Assembly: GCA_003265685.1 (NCBI GenBank)
Contig: QJOU01000090.1
Location: 1 to 36,603 of the forward strand
Direction of reading: 5' to 3'
Source: Piscinibacter caeni
GTDB taxonomy: Bacteria > Pseudomonadota > Gammaproteobacteria > Burkholderiales > Burkholderiaceae_C
DNA length: 36,603 nucleotides
Part shown: positions 18,330-25,491 of the stretch, piece after piece
How positions within the stretch are numbered: position 1 is the stretch's first letter
Layout of the letters: the number at the start of each line of letters is the position of its first letter
The notes under the pieces: model-generated
What the model was told of the DNA's origin: nothing
The model's database searches: none
What the model saw: the letters and a program-made list of their open reading frames with translations, nothing else
Position numbers and translations under genes: made by a program

Positions 18330-19535
18330 ATGCCCATCGAAATGATCGAAGAGTTCGACCTCGGCACGAAGATCAAGGTCATCGGCGTCGGCGGCGGCGG
18401 CGGCAATGCCGTCGAGCACATGATCAACCAGGGCGTGCAGGGCGTGGAGTTCATCTGCGCCAACACCGACGCCCAGGCGCTCAACCGCTCGGCGGCCAGC
18501 CAGCTGATCCAGCTCGGCACCACGGGCCTGGGCGCCGGCGCCAAGCCCGAGGCGGGCAAGAACGCCGCCGAGGAGGCGGTGGACCGGATCCGCCAGTCGA
18601 TCGACGGCGCCAACATGCTGTTCATCACCGCCGGCATGGGCGGCGGCACGGGCACCGGCGCCGCGCCGGTGATCGCGCGCGTGGCCAAGGAGATGGGCGT
18701 CCTGACCGTCGGCGTCGTGACCAAGCCGTTCGACTTCGAGGGCAATCGCCGCATGAAGGCGGCCGATGCCGGCGTGGCCGAGCTGGAGGCCAACGTCGAT
18801 TCGCTGATCGTGATCCTGAACGACAAGCTGCTCGAGGTGCTGGGCGACGACGTCACGCAGGACCAGGCCTTCGCGCACGCCAACGACGTGCTGAAGAACG
18901 CGGTCGGCGGCATCAGCGACATCATCCACATCCCGGGCCTGGTGAACGTCGACTTCGAGGACGTGAAGACGGTGATGAGCGAGCCCGGCAAGGCGATGAT
19001 GGGCACGGCCAGCGCGGTCGGCCCGGACCGAGCGCACAAGGCCGCCGAGGCCGCCGTGGCCTGCCCGCTGCTGGAGGGCATCGACCTCTCCGGCGCGCGC
19101 GGCGTGCTGGTGCTGATCGCCGCGTCGCGCAGCAACTTCAAGCTGAGCGAGAGCCGCAACGCGATGAACTGCATCCGCCGCTACGCCGCCGACGATGCGC
19201 ACGTGATCTACGGCACCGCCTACGACGACAGCCTGGGCGACCAGCTGCGCGTGACGGTCATCGCCACGGGGCTCAGCCCGGTGAAGCGCGCCCAGCAGGC
19301 GCCGATCCAGGTCGTGCACAGCCAGCCGGCGACGCTGCAGCGCACCGGCACCGACAACATCCCGGTGCTGACCACGCCGGTGCAGTCGGCCCCGCCGGCG
19401 CACGACTACACCGCGCTGAACACTCCCAGCGTGTGGCGCAACGGCCGCACGGCCGCGGCCAAGGTCGACGCGCTGGCGAGCAACGGCATGGACGAGATCG
19501 AGATCCCGGCCTTCCTGCGCAAGCAGGCGGATTGA
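18330..19535 (+). CDS. ftsZ: Cell division GTPase FtsZ
   Basis: The protein has 401 residues from the conventional start MPIEMIEEFD. It is the tubulin-like GTPase that forms the Z-ring. The GTP-binding signature GGGTGTG is at 104-110 and the T7 catalytic loop NVDFED at 206-211. N-terminal GVGGGGGNAVEHM and the C-terminal tail DEIEIPAFLRKQAD (388-401), which binds FtsA, are intact. A linker of about 50 residues separates core and tail. I chose 18330 by homology; the in-frame ATG at 18198 has a much better ribosome-binding site and would add 44 residues. Downstream lies a hairpin-rich gap, so transcription may end or be attenuated here. Confidence 0.97.
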   Translation: MPIEMIEEFDLGTKIKVIGVGGGGGNAVEHMINQGVQGVEFICANTDAQALNRSAASQLIQLGTTGLGAGAKPEAGKNAAEEAVDRIRQSIDGANMLFITAGMGGGTGTGAAPVIARVAKEMGVLTVGVVTKPFDFEGNRRMKAADAGVAELEANVDSLIVILNDKLLEVLGDDVTQDQAFAHANDVLKNAVGGISDIIHIPGLVNVDFEDVKTVMSEPGKAMMGTASAVGPDRAHKAAEAAVACPLLEGIDLSGARGVLVLIAASRSNFKLSESRNAMNCIRRYAADDAHVIYGTAYDDSLGDQLRVTVIATGLSPVKRAQQAPIQVVHSQPATLQRTGTDNIPVLTTPVQSAPPAHDYTALNTPSVWRNGRTAAAKVDALASNGMDEIEIPAFLRKQAD

Positions 19536-19617
19536 CGCTCCCCCCCGGAGCGCCTTGACGGCGCTCCCCCCCAGGGGGGCATCACCAGCGGACCGGCGGA
19601 GCCGGATCCGCGGTGAT
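19536..19617. repeat. Stacked palindromes after ftsZ, possible terminator or intergenic repeat element
   Basis: Three stem-loops follow the ftsZ stop directly. CGCTCC (19536-19541) pairs with GGAGCG (19547-19552). CCCCCC (19567-19572) faces GGGGGG (19574-19579). ATCACC plus GCGGACCGG (19581-19596) pairs with CCGG plus TCCGCGGTGAT (19602-19617), about 15 bp with one bulged A on each side and a 5-nt loop. No T-run follows, so an intrinsic terminator is uncertain. The string resembles interspersed intergenic palindromes I recall from Burkholderiales genomes. Confidence 0.5.
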
Positions 19618-19641
19618 CGCTCGACTCGGCTCCCGAAAACC

Positions 19642-19659
19642 GAGGCGCGCGCGCGCCTC
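19642..19659. repeat. 18-bp perfect CG-alternating palindrome upstream of lpxC
   Basis: GAGGCGCGCGCGCGCCTC is a perfect palindrome with a core of alternating C and G, ending 22 bases before the lpxC start. GACAAT at 19669-19674 could be a -10 box, but I see no -35. Confidence 0.45.
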
Positions 19660-19681
19660 CGGATCGGGGACAATCGCGCCC

Positions 19682-20617
19682 ATGCTCCAGCAGCGCACCC
19701 TGCAATCGATGACCCGCGCGGTCGGCGTGGGCGTGCATGGCGGCCAGCGGGTCGAGCTGACCTTGCGCCCCGCGCCGCCGGACCATGGCATCGTGTTCCG
19801 GCGCGTCGACCTGCCGCAGCCGGTGGCCATCACCGTCGCGCCCGAGGTGGTGAGCGACACGCGCATGGCCACCACGCTCTCGCCCGGCGGCGACCCCGGC
19901 GGCCCGAAGGTGCAGACCGTCGAGCACCTGCTGTCGGCCTGCGCCGGGCTGGGGCTGGACAACCTGGTCGTCGACATCACCGCCGAGGAGGTGCCCATCC
20001 TCGACGGCTCGGCGGCCAGCTTCGTCTACCTGCTGCAGAGCGCCGGCATCGCGCTGCAGGACGCACCCAAGCGCTTCATCCGGGTGAAGAAGCCGGTCGA
20101 GATCCGCGAGGGCGAGGGCGCACGCCTGATGTGGGCCAGGCTCGAGCCCTTCGAGGGCTACAAGCTCGCCTTCGAGATCGACTTCGACCACCCGGCGGTC
20201 GACCAGACCGGCCAGCGTGTCGAGTTCGACATGGGCTCGGGCCAGTACAAGCGCGAGATCGCACGTGCCCGCACCTTCGGCTTCACGAAGGACGTGGACA
20301 TGATGCGCGCCCGCGGCCTGGGCCGCGGCGGCAGCATGGACAACGTGATCGTGGTCGACGAGCGCAAGGTGCTGAATGCCGAGGGGCTGCGCTACGACGA
20401 CGAGTTCGTCAAGCACAAGATCCTCGACGCGATCGGCGACATGGCGATGGCCGGCCACCCGCTGCTGGCCGCCTACAGCGCCTTCCGCTCCGGCCACGCG
20501 CTGAACAACAAGCTGCTGCGCAAGCTGATGGCCGACCCTGAAGCCTGGGAACTGGTGACCTTCGACGATGCCTCGAAAGCCCCGCGCGGTCTGGCGGAAC
20601 TCGCACCCGCCTGGTGA
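19682..20617 (+). CDS. lpxC: UDP-3-O-acyl-N-acetylglucosamine deacetylase LpxC
   Basis: The protein has 311 residues. It is the zinc deacetylase that commits UDP-acyl-GlcNAc to lipid A synthesis. Zinc ligands are visible: His82 (in VEHLLSA, with catalytic Glu81), His245 and Asp249 (in KHKILD). His272 (in RSGHALNNK) is the catalytic histidine. GVGVHGG at 15-21 is the usual N-terminal motif. The start at 19682 gives the family N terminus MLQQRTLQ; an in-frame ATG at 19613 would run through the palindromic gap and is rejected. No good Shine-Dalgarno sequence is visible. The position after ftsZ is standard for proteobacteria. Confidence 0.97.
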   Translation: MLQQRTLQSMTRAVGVGVHGGQRVELTLRPAPPDHGIVFRRVDLPQPVAITVAPEVVSDTRMATTLSPGGDPGGPKVQTVEHLLSACAGLGLDNLVVDITAEEVPILDGSAASFVYLLQSAGIALQDAPKRFIRVKKPVEIREGEGARLMWARLEPFEGYKLAFEIDFDHPAVDQTGQRVEFDMGSGQYKREIARARTFGFTKDVDMMRARGLGRGGSMDNVIVVDERKVLNAEGLRYDDEFVKHKILDAIGDMAMAGHPLLAAYSAFRSGHALNNKLLRKLMADPEAWELVTFDDASKAPRGLAELAPAW

Positions 20618-20622
20618 TGTGG

Positions 20623-20689
20623 GCCCCCCAGTCGCTTCGCTCCTGCCCCCGAGGGGCGCCGTCCGCCTTGGGGCGGCCCGGCGGCGGAC
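20623..20689. repeat. GC-rich palindromic intergenic element after lpxC
   Basis: The 90-bp gap downstream of lpxC holds CCCC-GA-GGGG near 20647-20656. It also holds CCGCC-TTGG-GGCGG (20663-20676), nested in GTCCGCC (20661-20667) paired with GGCGGAC (20683-20689). The reverse complement shares GGGGGGC followed by an ATCA-containing stretch with the element after ftsZ, so both may be parts of one interspersed family. No T-run follows. Confidence 0.45.
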
Positions 20690-20707
20690 ATCTTCCGACT
20701 GTGACGA

Positions 20708-20893
20708 ATGCTGATCTTCCGACTGATCGTCCTGCTGCTGCTGGTGGCGGGGCTGCTGTGCTTCGCGATGTACATCGGCACCGGCCAGCCGCGCTGGCGC
20801 GTGCTGGGCATCCGCATCGTCAAGTGGACCGTGATCGCCGCGCTCGGCTTCTTCGCCGTGCTGCTGCTCGAGCGCGCGGCCATGCTGCTGTGA
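20708..20893 (+). CDS. Small two-helix membrane protein
   Basis: A 61-residue product of unknown function. Two hydrophobic segments, about residues 3-24 and 39-60, flank a short basic loop (RWRVLGIRIVK). Codon use is typical of the neighbours, which supports a real gene. I see no Shine-Dalgarno sequence. Twelve bases spanning codons 3 to 6 (ATCTTCCGACTG) are repeated 24 bp upstream. It resembles the next gene in pattern (FR.I, LG.R, T.I.AL..F, R), so the two may be old paralogues. Position after lpxC suggests an envelope role, but nothing more can be said. Confidence 0.65.
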   Translation: MLIFRLIVLLLLVAGLLCFAMYIGTGQPRWRVLGIRIVKWTVIAALGFFAVLLLERAAMLL

Positions 20894-20903
20894 AGGTGCA
20901 GCC

Positions 20904-21125
20904 ATGACCGTCTTCCGCTGGATCATGGGCGTGCTCGGTGGCCTGTTCGCCGCCGGCTGGCTGCTGTCGTTCCTGCTCTACGTGCTGCGCGACGACGACC
21001 GCCTGAAGGAGCTCGGCGCGCGCCTGCGCCAGTACACCATCCTGATCGCGCTGGCCTGGTTCAACATCGAGGTCTGGGGCCGGGTCGTCTACACGATCGT
21101 CACCTGGGGCCGGCCGGCGGACTGA
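20904..21125 (+). CDS. Small two-helix membrane protein
   Basis: A 73-residue product of unknown function, 10 bases after the previous gene. AAGG lies eight bases before the ATG. Hydrophobic segments at about 7-28 and 45-68 flank a charged loop (RDDDRLKELGARLRQ). The arrangement and several residues match the previous small protein: FR near the N terminus, LG.R in the loop, T.(I).AL..F in helix 2, then a basic residue. It ends 15 bases before the convergent SDR gene. No family name comes to mind. Confidence 0.7.
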   Translation: MTVFRWIMGVLGGLFAAGWLLSFLLYVLRDDDRLKELGARLRQYTILIALAWFNIEVWGRVVYTIVTWGRPAD

Positions 21126-21140
21126 GCCGCCGCGCCCGGG

Positions 21141-21881
21141 CTACACCGTCATCCCGCCCGAGACCTCGATCACCGCGCCGTTCACGTAGCTGGCCTCGTC
21201 CGAGGCCAGGAAGGCGTAGACGTTGGCGATCTCCTCCGGCCTGCCCAGGCGCTTGAGCGGCACCTGGTCGCGCATCTGGTCGAGCACCTTGTCGGGGATG
21301 GTGCCGAGGATCGGCGTCTCGATGAAACCCGGCGCCACCGCGTTGACCCGCACGCCCTTGGGCCCGAGCTCGCGGCTCCAGGTCTTGGTGAAGCCGATCA
21401 CGCCGAACTTGCTGGCCGCGTAGTTGGTCTGGCCGAAGTTGCCGTAGATGCCCACCACCGAGCTGGCGTTCAGGATCGCGCCGCCGCCTTGCGCCACCAT
21501 GATGTCGGCCACCGCCTGCGAGGCATGGAACACGCCGCGCAGGTTGACGTCGATGACCGCGTCGAACTGCTCCAGCGTCATCTTCTGCAGCCGCGCGTCC
21601 TTCGTGATGCCGGCGTTGTTGACCAGCACGTCGATGCGGCCGAAGGCGCGGTGCACCGCTGCCACCATGGTGTCGACCGCGCCGCGGTCGGTCACGTTGA
21701 CCACGTAGCCCTCGGCGCGCGCGCCGCGCTCGCGGCACTGGGCCACCGCCTCGCGCACCGCGCCGTCGCGCATGTCGCACACCGCCACGGCGGCGCCCTC
21801 GCTGGCGAACTTCAGCGCGGTGGCCAGGCCGATGCCCTGTGCCGCGCCGGTGACGATGCAGACCTTGTCTTTCAGCTTCAT
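21141..21881 (-). CDS. SDR-family NAD(P)-dependent oxidoreductase, FabG-like
   Basis: The protein has 246 residues, the classic short-chain dehydrogenase length. The cofactor loop is TGAAQGIG (11-18), followed by NNAG (88-91). The catalytic set is Ser140 or Ser141, Tyr154 and Lys158, in the order [11 protein letters not shown] and the C-terminal [13 protein letters not shown] are common to 3-ketoacyl-ACP and acetoacetyl-CoA reductases. Asp36 at the end of strand 2 hints at NAD(H) preference, but this is weak. The ATG overlaps the stop of the upstream esterase gene (ATGA), so the two are probably co-translated. Substrate unknown; it is unlikely to be the main fatty-acid FabG, which normally sits with other fab genes. 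Confidence 0.88.
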   Translation of the reverse strand: MKLKDKVCIVTGAAQGIGLATALKFASEGAAVAVCDMRDGAVREAVAQCRERGARAEGYVVNVTDRGAVDTMVAAVHRAFGRIDVLVNNAGITKDARLQKMTLEQFDAVIDVNLRGVFHASQAVADIMVAQGGGAILNASSVVGIYGNFGQTNYAASKFGVIGFTKTWSRELGPKGVRVNAVAPGFIETPILGTIPDKVLDQMRDQVPLKRLGRPEEIANVYAFLASDEASYVNGAVIEVSGGMTV

Positions 21882-22480
21882 TCGGTGGATTGCAGTTGCA
21901 GGAAGTGGAGGATGTCGGGCAGATGCTCGTCGAAATCCGACAGCCCGTGGTCGCTGCCTTCGAGCAGCTTGACGCGGGCGCCGGCATAACGTGCGGCCAT
22001 CTCGCGCCAGTCGAGCAGCTCGTCGCCCTTGGCGACGACGGCGAAGTAGCGCTGCGGCCGCGTCAGGGCCGCGGGGGCCAGCGCGCGCAGCTCGTCGACG
22101 AACTCGGCGCGGAAGAAGAAACGCTCGGCCGGGTCGTGGAAGGCGGTCTGCTCGCCGATGTGGGCCGCCAGGTCGCGCGCCGGGTCCACGGCGGGGTTCA
22201 GCAGCACCGCCGGGCAGCCGTGGCGCTCGGCCAGCACGGTGGCGTAGAAGCCGCCCAGCGAGCTGCCGATCACGGCCATCGTGTCGCGCGGCCAGCCGGC
22301 GATCTCGCGCTCGGCCAGCGCGACCGCCTCGCGCGGCGAGGGCGGCAGCTGCGGACAGCACCAGTGCAGCGCCGGCCGGTGCGCCGCCACCCAGGCCGCC
22401 AGCCGTTGCGCCTTGGCCGAGCGCGGCGACGAGCGAAAGCCGTGCAGGTAGAGCAGGTGGGTCGGTGGCTTGCGCGGCAT
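21878..22480 (-). CDS. YqiA-like alpha/beta-hydrolase (probable esterase)
   Basis: The protein has 200 residues. It begins [17 protein letters not shown] and carries the nucleophile elbow [19 protein letters not shown] holds a likely acid and GSDHGLSDF the histidine. This pattern fits the YqiA/YcfP group (UPF0227) of small esterases acting on short acyl esters. The ATG at 22480 is chosen; a TTG directly before it would add one residue. No clear Shine-Dalgarno sequence. It is divergent from pfkA with a 62-bp gap. The coupling to the SDR gene suggests the two act on related acyl or hydroxyacyl compounds, which is inference only. Confidence 0.8.
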   Translation of the reverse strand: MPRKPPTHLLYLHGFRSSPRSAKAQRLAAWVAAHRPALHWCCPQLPPSPREAVALAEREIAGWPRDTMAVIGSSLGGFYATVLAERHGCPAVLLNPAVDPARDLAAHIGEQTAFHDPAERFFFRAEFVDELRALAPAALTRPQRYFAVVAKGDELLDWREMAARYAGARVKLLEGSDHGLSDFDEHLPDILHFLQLQSTE

Positions 22481-22542
22481 CAAGGACGGGAGTCTATCGG
22501 GCGACCCTACACTGGGCCTGACAACGAACGAGGAGACGAGGC

Positions 22543-23604
22543 ATGCGTGTCGGCGTCCTGACCGGTGGGGGCGACTGCCCCGGCCTGAACGCGGTGATCC
22601 GGGCGGTGGTGAAGTCGCTCGTGCGCCAGCTCGGCGCCGAGGTGATCGGCATCGAGCAGGGATTCCTCGGCCTGATCCAGCGCCGCGTGCGGCCGCTGGA
22701 CCTACGCGCCGTGGCCGGGCTGATCGCCACCGGCGGCACGGTGCTGGGCACGCACAACCGCGCCGACCCGTTCGCCTACTTCGGTGCCGGCGGGGCGGAC
22801 GTGTCCGACGGCGTGATCGCCTATGCGCGCGAGCTCGGGCTGGACGCGCTGGTGGTGATCGGCGGCGACGGCAGCATGGACATCGCGCACCGCATCACCC
22901 TGAAGGGCCTGCCGGTGGTGGGCTGCCCGAAGACCATCGACAACGACCTCGAGCACACCGACCGCTGCTTCGGCTTCGACACCGCGGTGGCGATTGTCAC
23001 CGACGCGCTCGACCGGCTGACCACCACCGGCCAGAGCCATGGCCGCGTGATGATCCTCGAGACCATGGGTCGCTACGCCGGCTGGATCGCGCTCGAGGCC
23101 GGCCTCGCCGGCGGGGCCGACGTGATCCTGATTCCCGAGATCCCGTACCGGCTCGACAAGGTGATCGAGGTCTGCCGCGAGCGCGAGCAGCGCCAGCGCT
23201 TCACCGTCATCGCGCTGGCCGAGGGGGCGATGGCCGAGGGCGGCGGGCTGACGGTGCAGGAGCGCATCGAGACCTCGCCCGACCCGATCCGGCTCGGCGG
23301 CGTCGGCAACCTGCTGCGCCACCAACTGCAGCCGCACCTGGACTGCGAGGTGCGCACCACCATCCTCGGCCACGTGCAGCGCGGCGGCGCGCCGACGCCG
23401 TTCGACCGCGTGCTGGCCACGCGCTACGGTCACGCGGCGGCGCAGCTGATCCAGCGCGGCGAGTTCAACCGCATGGTGGTGCTGCGCGGCAACGAGATGG
23501 CCAGCGTGCCGCTGGCCGAGGTGGCCGGGCGCAATCGCCACGTGCCGGCCGACCACCCGCTGCTGCAGGCGGCGCGCGACACCGGCGTCTGCCTCGGCGT
23601 CTGA
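22543..23604 (+). CDS. pfkA: 6-phosphofructokinase with Gly/Lys active-site signature
   Basis: The protein has 353 residues. It phosphorylates fructose 6-phosphate. Family motifs: LTGGGDCPGLNAVIR at the N terminus, GGDGS at 107-111, PKTIDND at 129-135 with catalytic Asp133, ETMGRYAGW, and GHVQRGGAPTPFDR. The donor-determining positions (E. coli 104 and 124) are Gly110 and Lys130. Classic ATP enzymes have Gly/Gly and pyrophosphate enzymes Asp/Lys. The Gly/Lys mix is, from the literature as I recall it, a third group with at least some ATP-using members. GGAG precedes the ATG. TACACT at 22508-22513 may be a -10 box, without a good -35. Seven bases separate it from the convergent mpl gene. Confidence 0.9.
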   Translation: MRVGVLTGGGDCPGLNAVIRAVVKSLVRQLGAEVIGIEQGFLGLIQRRVRPLDLRAVAGLIATGGTVLGTHNRADPFAYFGAGGADVSDGVIAYARELGLDALVVIGGDGSMDIAHRITLKGLPVVGCPKTIDNDLEHTDRCFGFDTAVAIVTDALDRLTTTGQSHGRVMILETMGRYAGWIALEAGLAGGADVILIPEIPYRLDKVIEVCREREQRQRFTVIALAEGAMAEGGGLTVQERIETSPDPIRLGGVGNLLRHQLQPHLDCEVRTTILGHVQRGGAPTPFDRVLATRYGHAAAQLIQRGEFNRMVVLRGNEMASVPLAEVAGRNRHVPADHPLLQAARDTGVCLGV

Positions 23605-23611
23605 GGCCGGC

Positions 23612-24973
23612 TCAGCGCGGCGCGGCGGCCAGTGCCGTCAGCAGCTTCGCGTGGATGCCGCCGAAGCCGCCGTTGCTCATGCACAGCACGTGGTCGCCCG
23701 GCCGGGCCGCGGCGACGACGCGGTCGACCAGCTTGTCGATGCTGTCGGCCACCACCGCCAGCTTGCCCATCGGGGCGAGTGCCTCCTCGGCGTTCCAGGT
23801 CAGCCCGCCGCTGTGGCAGAAGGCGAGGTCGGCTTCCTCGAGCGACCAGGGCAGCTGCGCCTTCATCGTGCCGAGCTTCATCGTGTTGGAGCGCGGCTCG
23901 AAGACGGCCAGGATGCGCTGCGTGCCGACCTTGCGGCGCAGGCCGTTGATGGTGGTGCGCATCGCGGTCGGGTGGTGCGCGAAGTCGTCGTAGACCTTCA
24001 CGCCGCCGGCCTCGCCGCGCAGCTCGAGCCGGCGCCGCACGTTCTCGAAGCTCGCCAGCGCGCGCGCGGCCGCCTCGGGCGCGACGCCGGCATGCTCGGC
24101 CGCGGCGATCGCCGCCAGCGCATTGAGCTGGTTGTGCTCGCCCAGCAGCGGCCAGTCGACGCGTGCCACCTTCAGGCTGCCGCGCAGCACGTCGAAGGCA
24201 TGCGGTTCGCCGCGCGCGCGCCAGGCGCCCGGCTCCTCCTTGCGCGCGCCGAAGCGCACCACCTCGCTCCAGCAGCCCATCGCCAGCACGCGCTGCAGCG
24301 CCTCCTCGCGCGCATTGACCACCAGCCGGCCCTGGCCCGGCACGGTGCGCACCAGGTGGTGGAACTGGCGCTCGATGGCCGCCAGGTTCTCGAAGATGTC
24401 GGCGTGGTCCAGCTCGAGGTTGTTCAGGATCGCGGTGCGCGGCCGGTAGTGCACGAACTTGCTGCGCTTGTCGAAGAACGCGGTGTCGTACTCGTCGGCC
24501 TCGATCACGAAGGTCTTGCCCTCGCCCAGCCGCGCGGACACGCCGAAGTTCAGCGGCACCCCGCCGACCAGGAAACCCGGCTGCAGCCCGGCCTGGTCGA
24601 GCACCCAGGCGAGCATCGAGGTGGTGGTCGTCTTGCCGTGCGTGCCGGCCACCGCCAGCACGTGGCGGCCCTGCAGCACATGCTCGGCGAGCCACTGCGG
24701 GCCGCTGGTGTAGGGCAGCCCGGCGTTCAGGATGGCCTCCATCAGCGCATTGCCGCGGCTGACCACGTTGCCGACCACGAACAGGTCGGGCTTCAGCGCC
24801 AGCTGCGCGGCGTCCCAGCCCTCGATCAACTCGATGCCGAGCGCGCGCAGCTGGTCGCTCATCGGCGGGTAGACGTTAGCGTCGCAGCCGGTCACCCGGT
24901 GGCCGCCCTCGCGGGCCAGCGCCGCGAGGCCGCCCATGAAGGTGCCGCAGATGCCGAGGATGTGGATGTGCAT
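23612..24973 (-). CDS. mpl: UDP-MurNAc:L-Ala-gamma-D-Glu-meso-DAP ligase (murein recycling)
   Basis: The protein has 453 residues. It joins the tripeptide recovered from old cell wall to UDP-MurNAc, bypassing MurC, MurD and MurE. N-terminal ILGICGTFMGGLAALA replaces the Mur[10 protein letters not shown] loop and is typical of Mpl; the P-loop GTHGKT is at 110-115. EADEYDTAFFDKRSKFVHYR, NLELDHADIF, YDDFAHHPTAM and EPRSNTMK are Mpl signatures. It sits apart from the dcw cluster, convergent with pfkA. A TAGAAT hexamer (24983-24978) seven bases before the ATG could be a -10 box, which would leave almost no leader. Confidence 0.96.
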   Translation of the reverse strand: MHIHILGICGTFMGGLAALAREGGHRVTGCDANVYPPMSDQLRALGIELIEGWDAAQLALKPDLFVVGNVVSRGNALMEAILNAGLPYTSGPQWLAEHVLQGRHVLAVAGTHGKTTTTSMLAWVLDQAGLQPGFLVGGVPLNFGVSARLGEGKTFVIEADEYDTAFFDKRSKFVHYRPRTAILNNLELDHADIFENLAAIERQFHHLVRTVPGQGRLVVNAREEALQRVLAMGCWSEVVRFGARKEEPGAWRARGEPHAFDVLRGSLKVARVDWPLLGEHNQLNALAAIAAAEHAGVAPEAAARALASFENVRRRLELRGEAGGVKVYDDFAHHPTAMRTTINGLRRKVGTQRILAVFEPRSNTMKLGTMKAQLPWSLEEADLAFCHSGGLTWNAEEALAPMGKLAVVADSIDKLVDRVVAAARPGDHVLCMSNGGFGGIHAKLLTALAAAPR

Positions 24974-25026
24974 GCGGCCGATTCTAAGAACGCCCTCGCC
25001 GCCGGCGCCCTGCTAAGGTGAGGGGC

Positions 25027-25467
25027 ATGCGCAGTACCGACTTCACCGCCTTCGCCTGGATCGCGACGCATCCCTGGCTCTACCCGGCGCTCGAGGCGGC
25101 GCACATCGTCGGCATCGCGCTGATGCTGGGCAGCCTGGTGCTGGTGGAACTGCGCGTCTGGGGCTGGGGGGCGGCGTTGCCGCCGCCGGCGCTGGCGCGG
25201 CTCGGGCTGTCGGTGTCGCTGGCCGGCTTCTGCCTGGCCGGCGCCACCGGGCTGATGATGTTCGTCAGCCAGGCCGGCGAGCTGCTGGCCAACCGCCTGT
25301 TCGTCACCAAGATGGTGCTGCTGATGTTCGCCGGGCTGAACGCGGCCGGCTTCCACGCGCGCGGCAGCCTCGACAAGCTCGACCGCACCGCACGGGCGCA
25401 GACCTTGGGCTCGCTGGGGCTTTGGGTGGCCGTCATCATCTGCGGCCGCTGGATCGCCTACTACTGA
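25027..25467 (+). CDS. Four-helix membrane protein, DUF6644-like
   Basis: A 146-residue membrane protein with four likely helices at about 18-40, 58-81, 93-111 and 125-143. Histidines at 15, 26 and 110 lie in or beside the helices. The pattern (WLYPALEAAHIVGIALMLGS, then FCLAGATGLMMF) is what I remember of DUF6644, distantly like CopD-type helix bundles. The ATG at 25027 has GAGGGG immediately upstream; a GTG at 25018 in the same frame is less well placed. It is followed after 24 bases by a secreted DUF6152-like protein, a pairing I believe is recurrent. Function unknown. Confidence 0.75.
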   Translation: MRSTDFTAFAWIATHPWLYPALEAAHIVGIALMLGSLVLVELRVWGWGAALPPPALARLGLSVSLAGFCLAGATGLMMFVSQAGELLANRLFVTKMVLLMFAGLNAAGFHARGSLDKLDRTARAQTLGSLGLWVAVIICGRWIAYY

Positions 25468-25491
25468 TCCGGTCCGACCACGGAGACCGTC

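Noticed and set aside
19613-19681. An upstream ATG that would extend LpxC by 23 residues
   Set aside because: The extension is read through the palindromic gap, is Arg-rich and does not match the LpxC N terminus, which starts at MLQQRTLQ.
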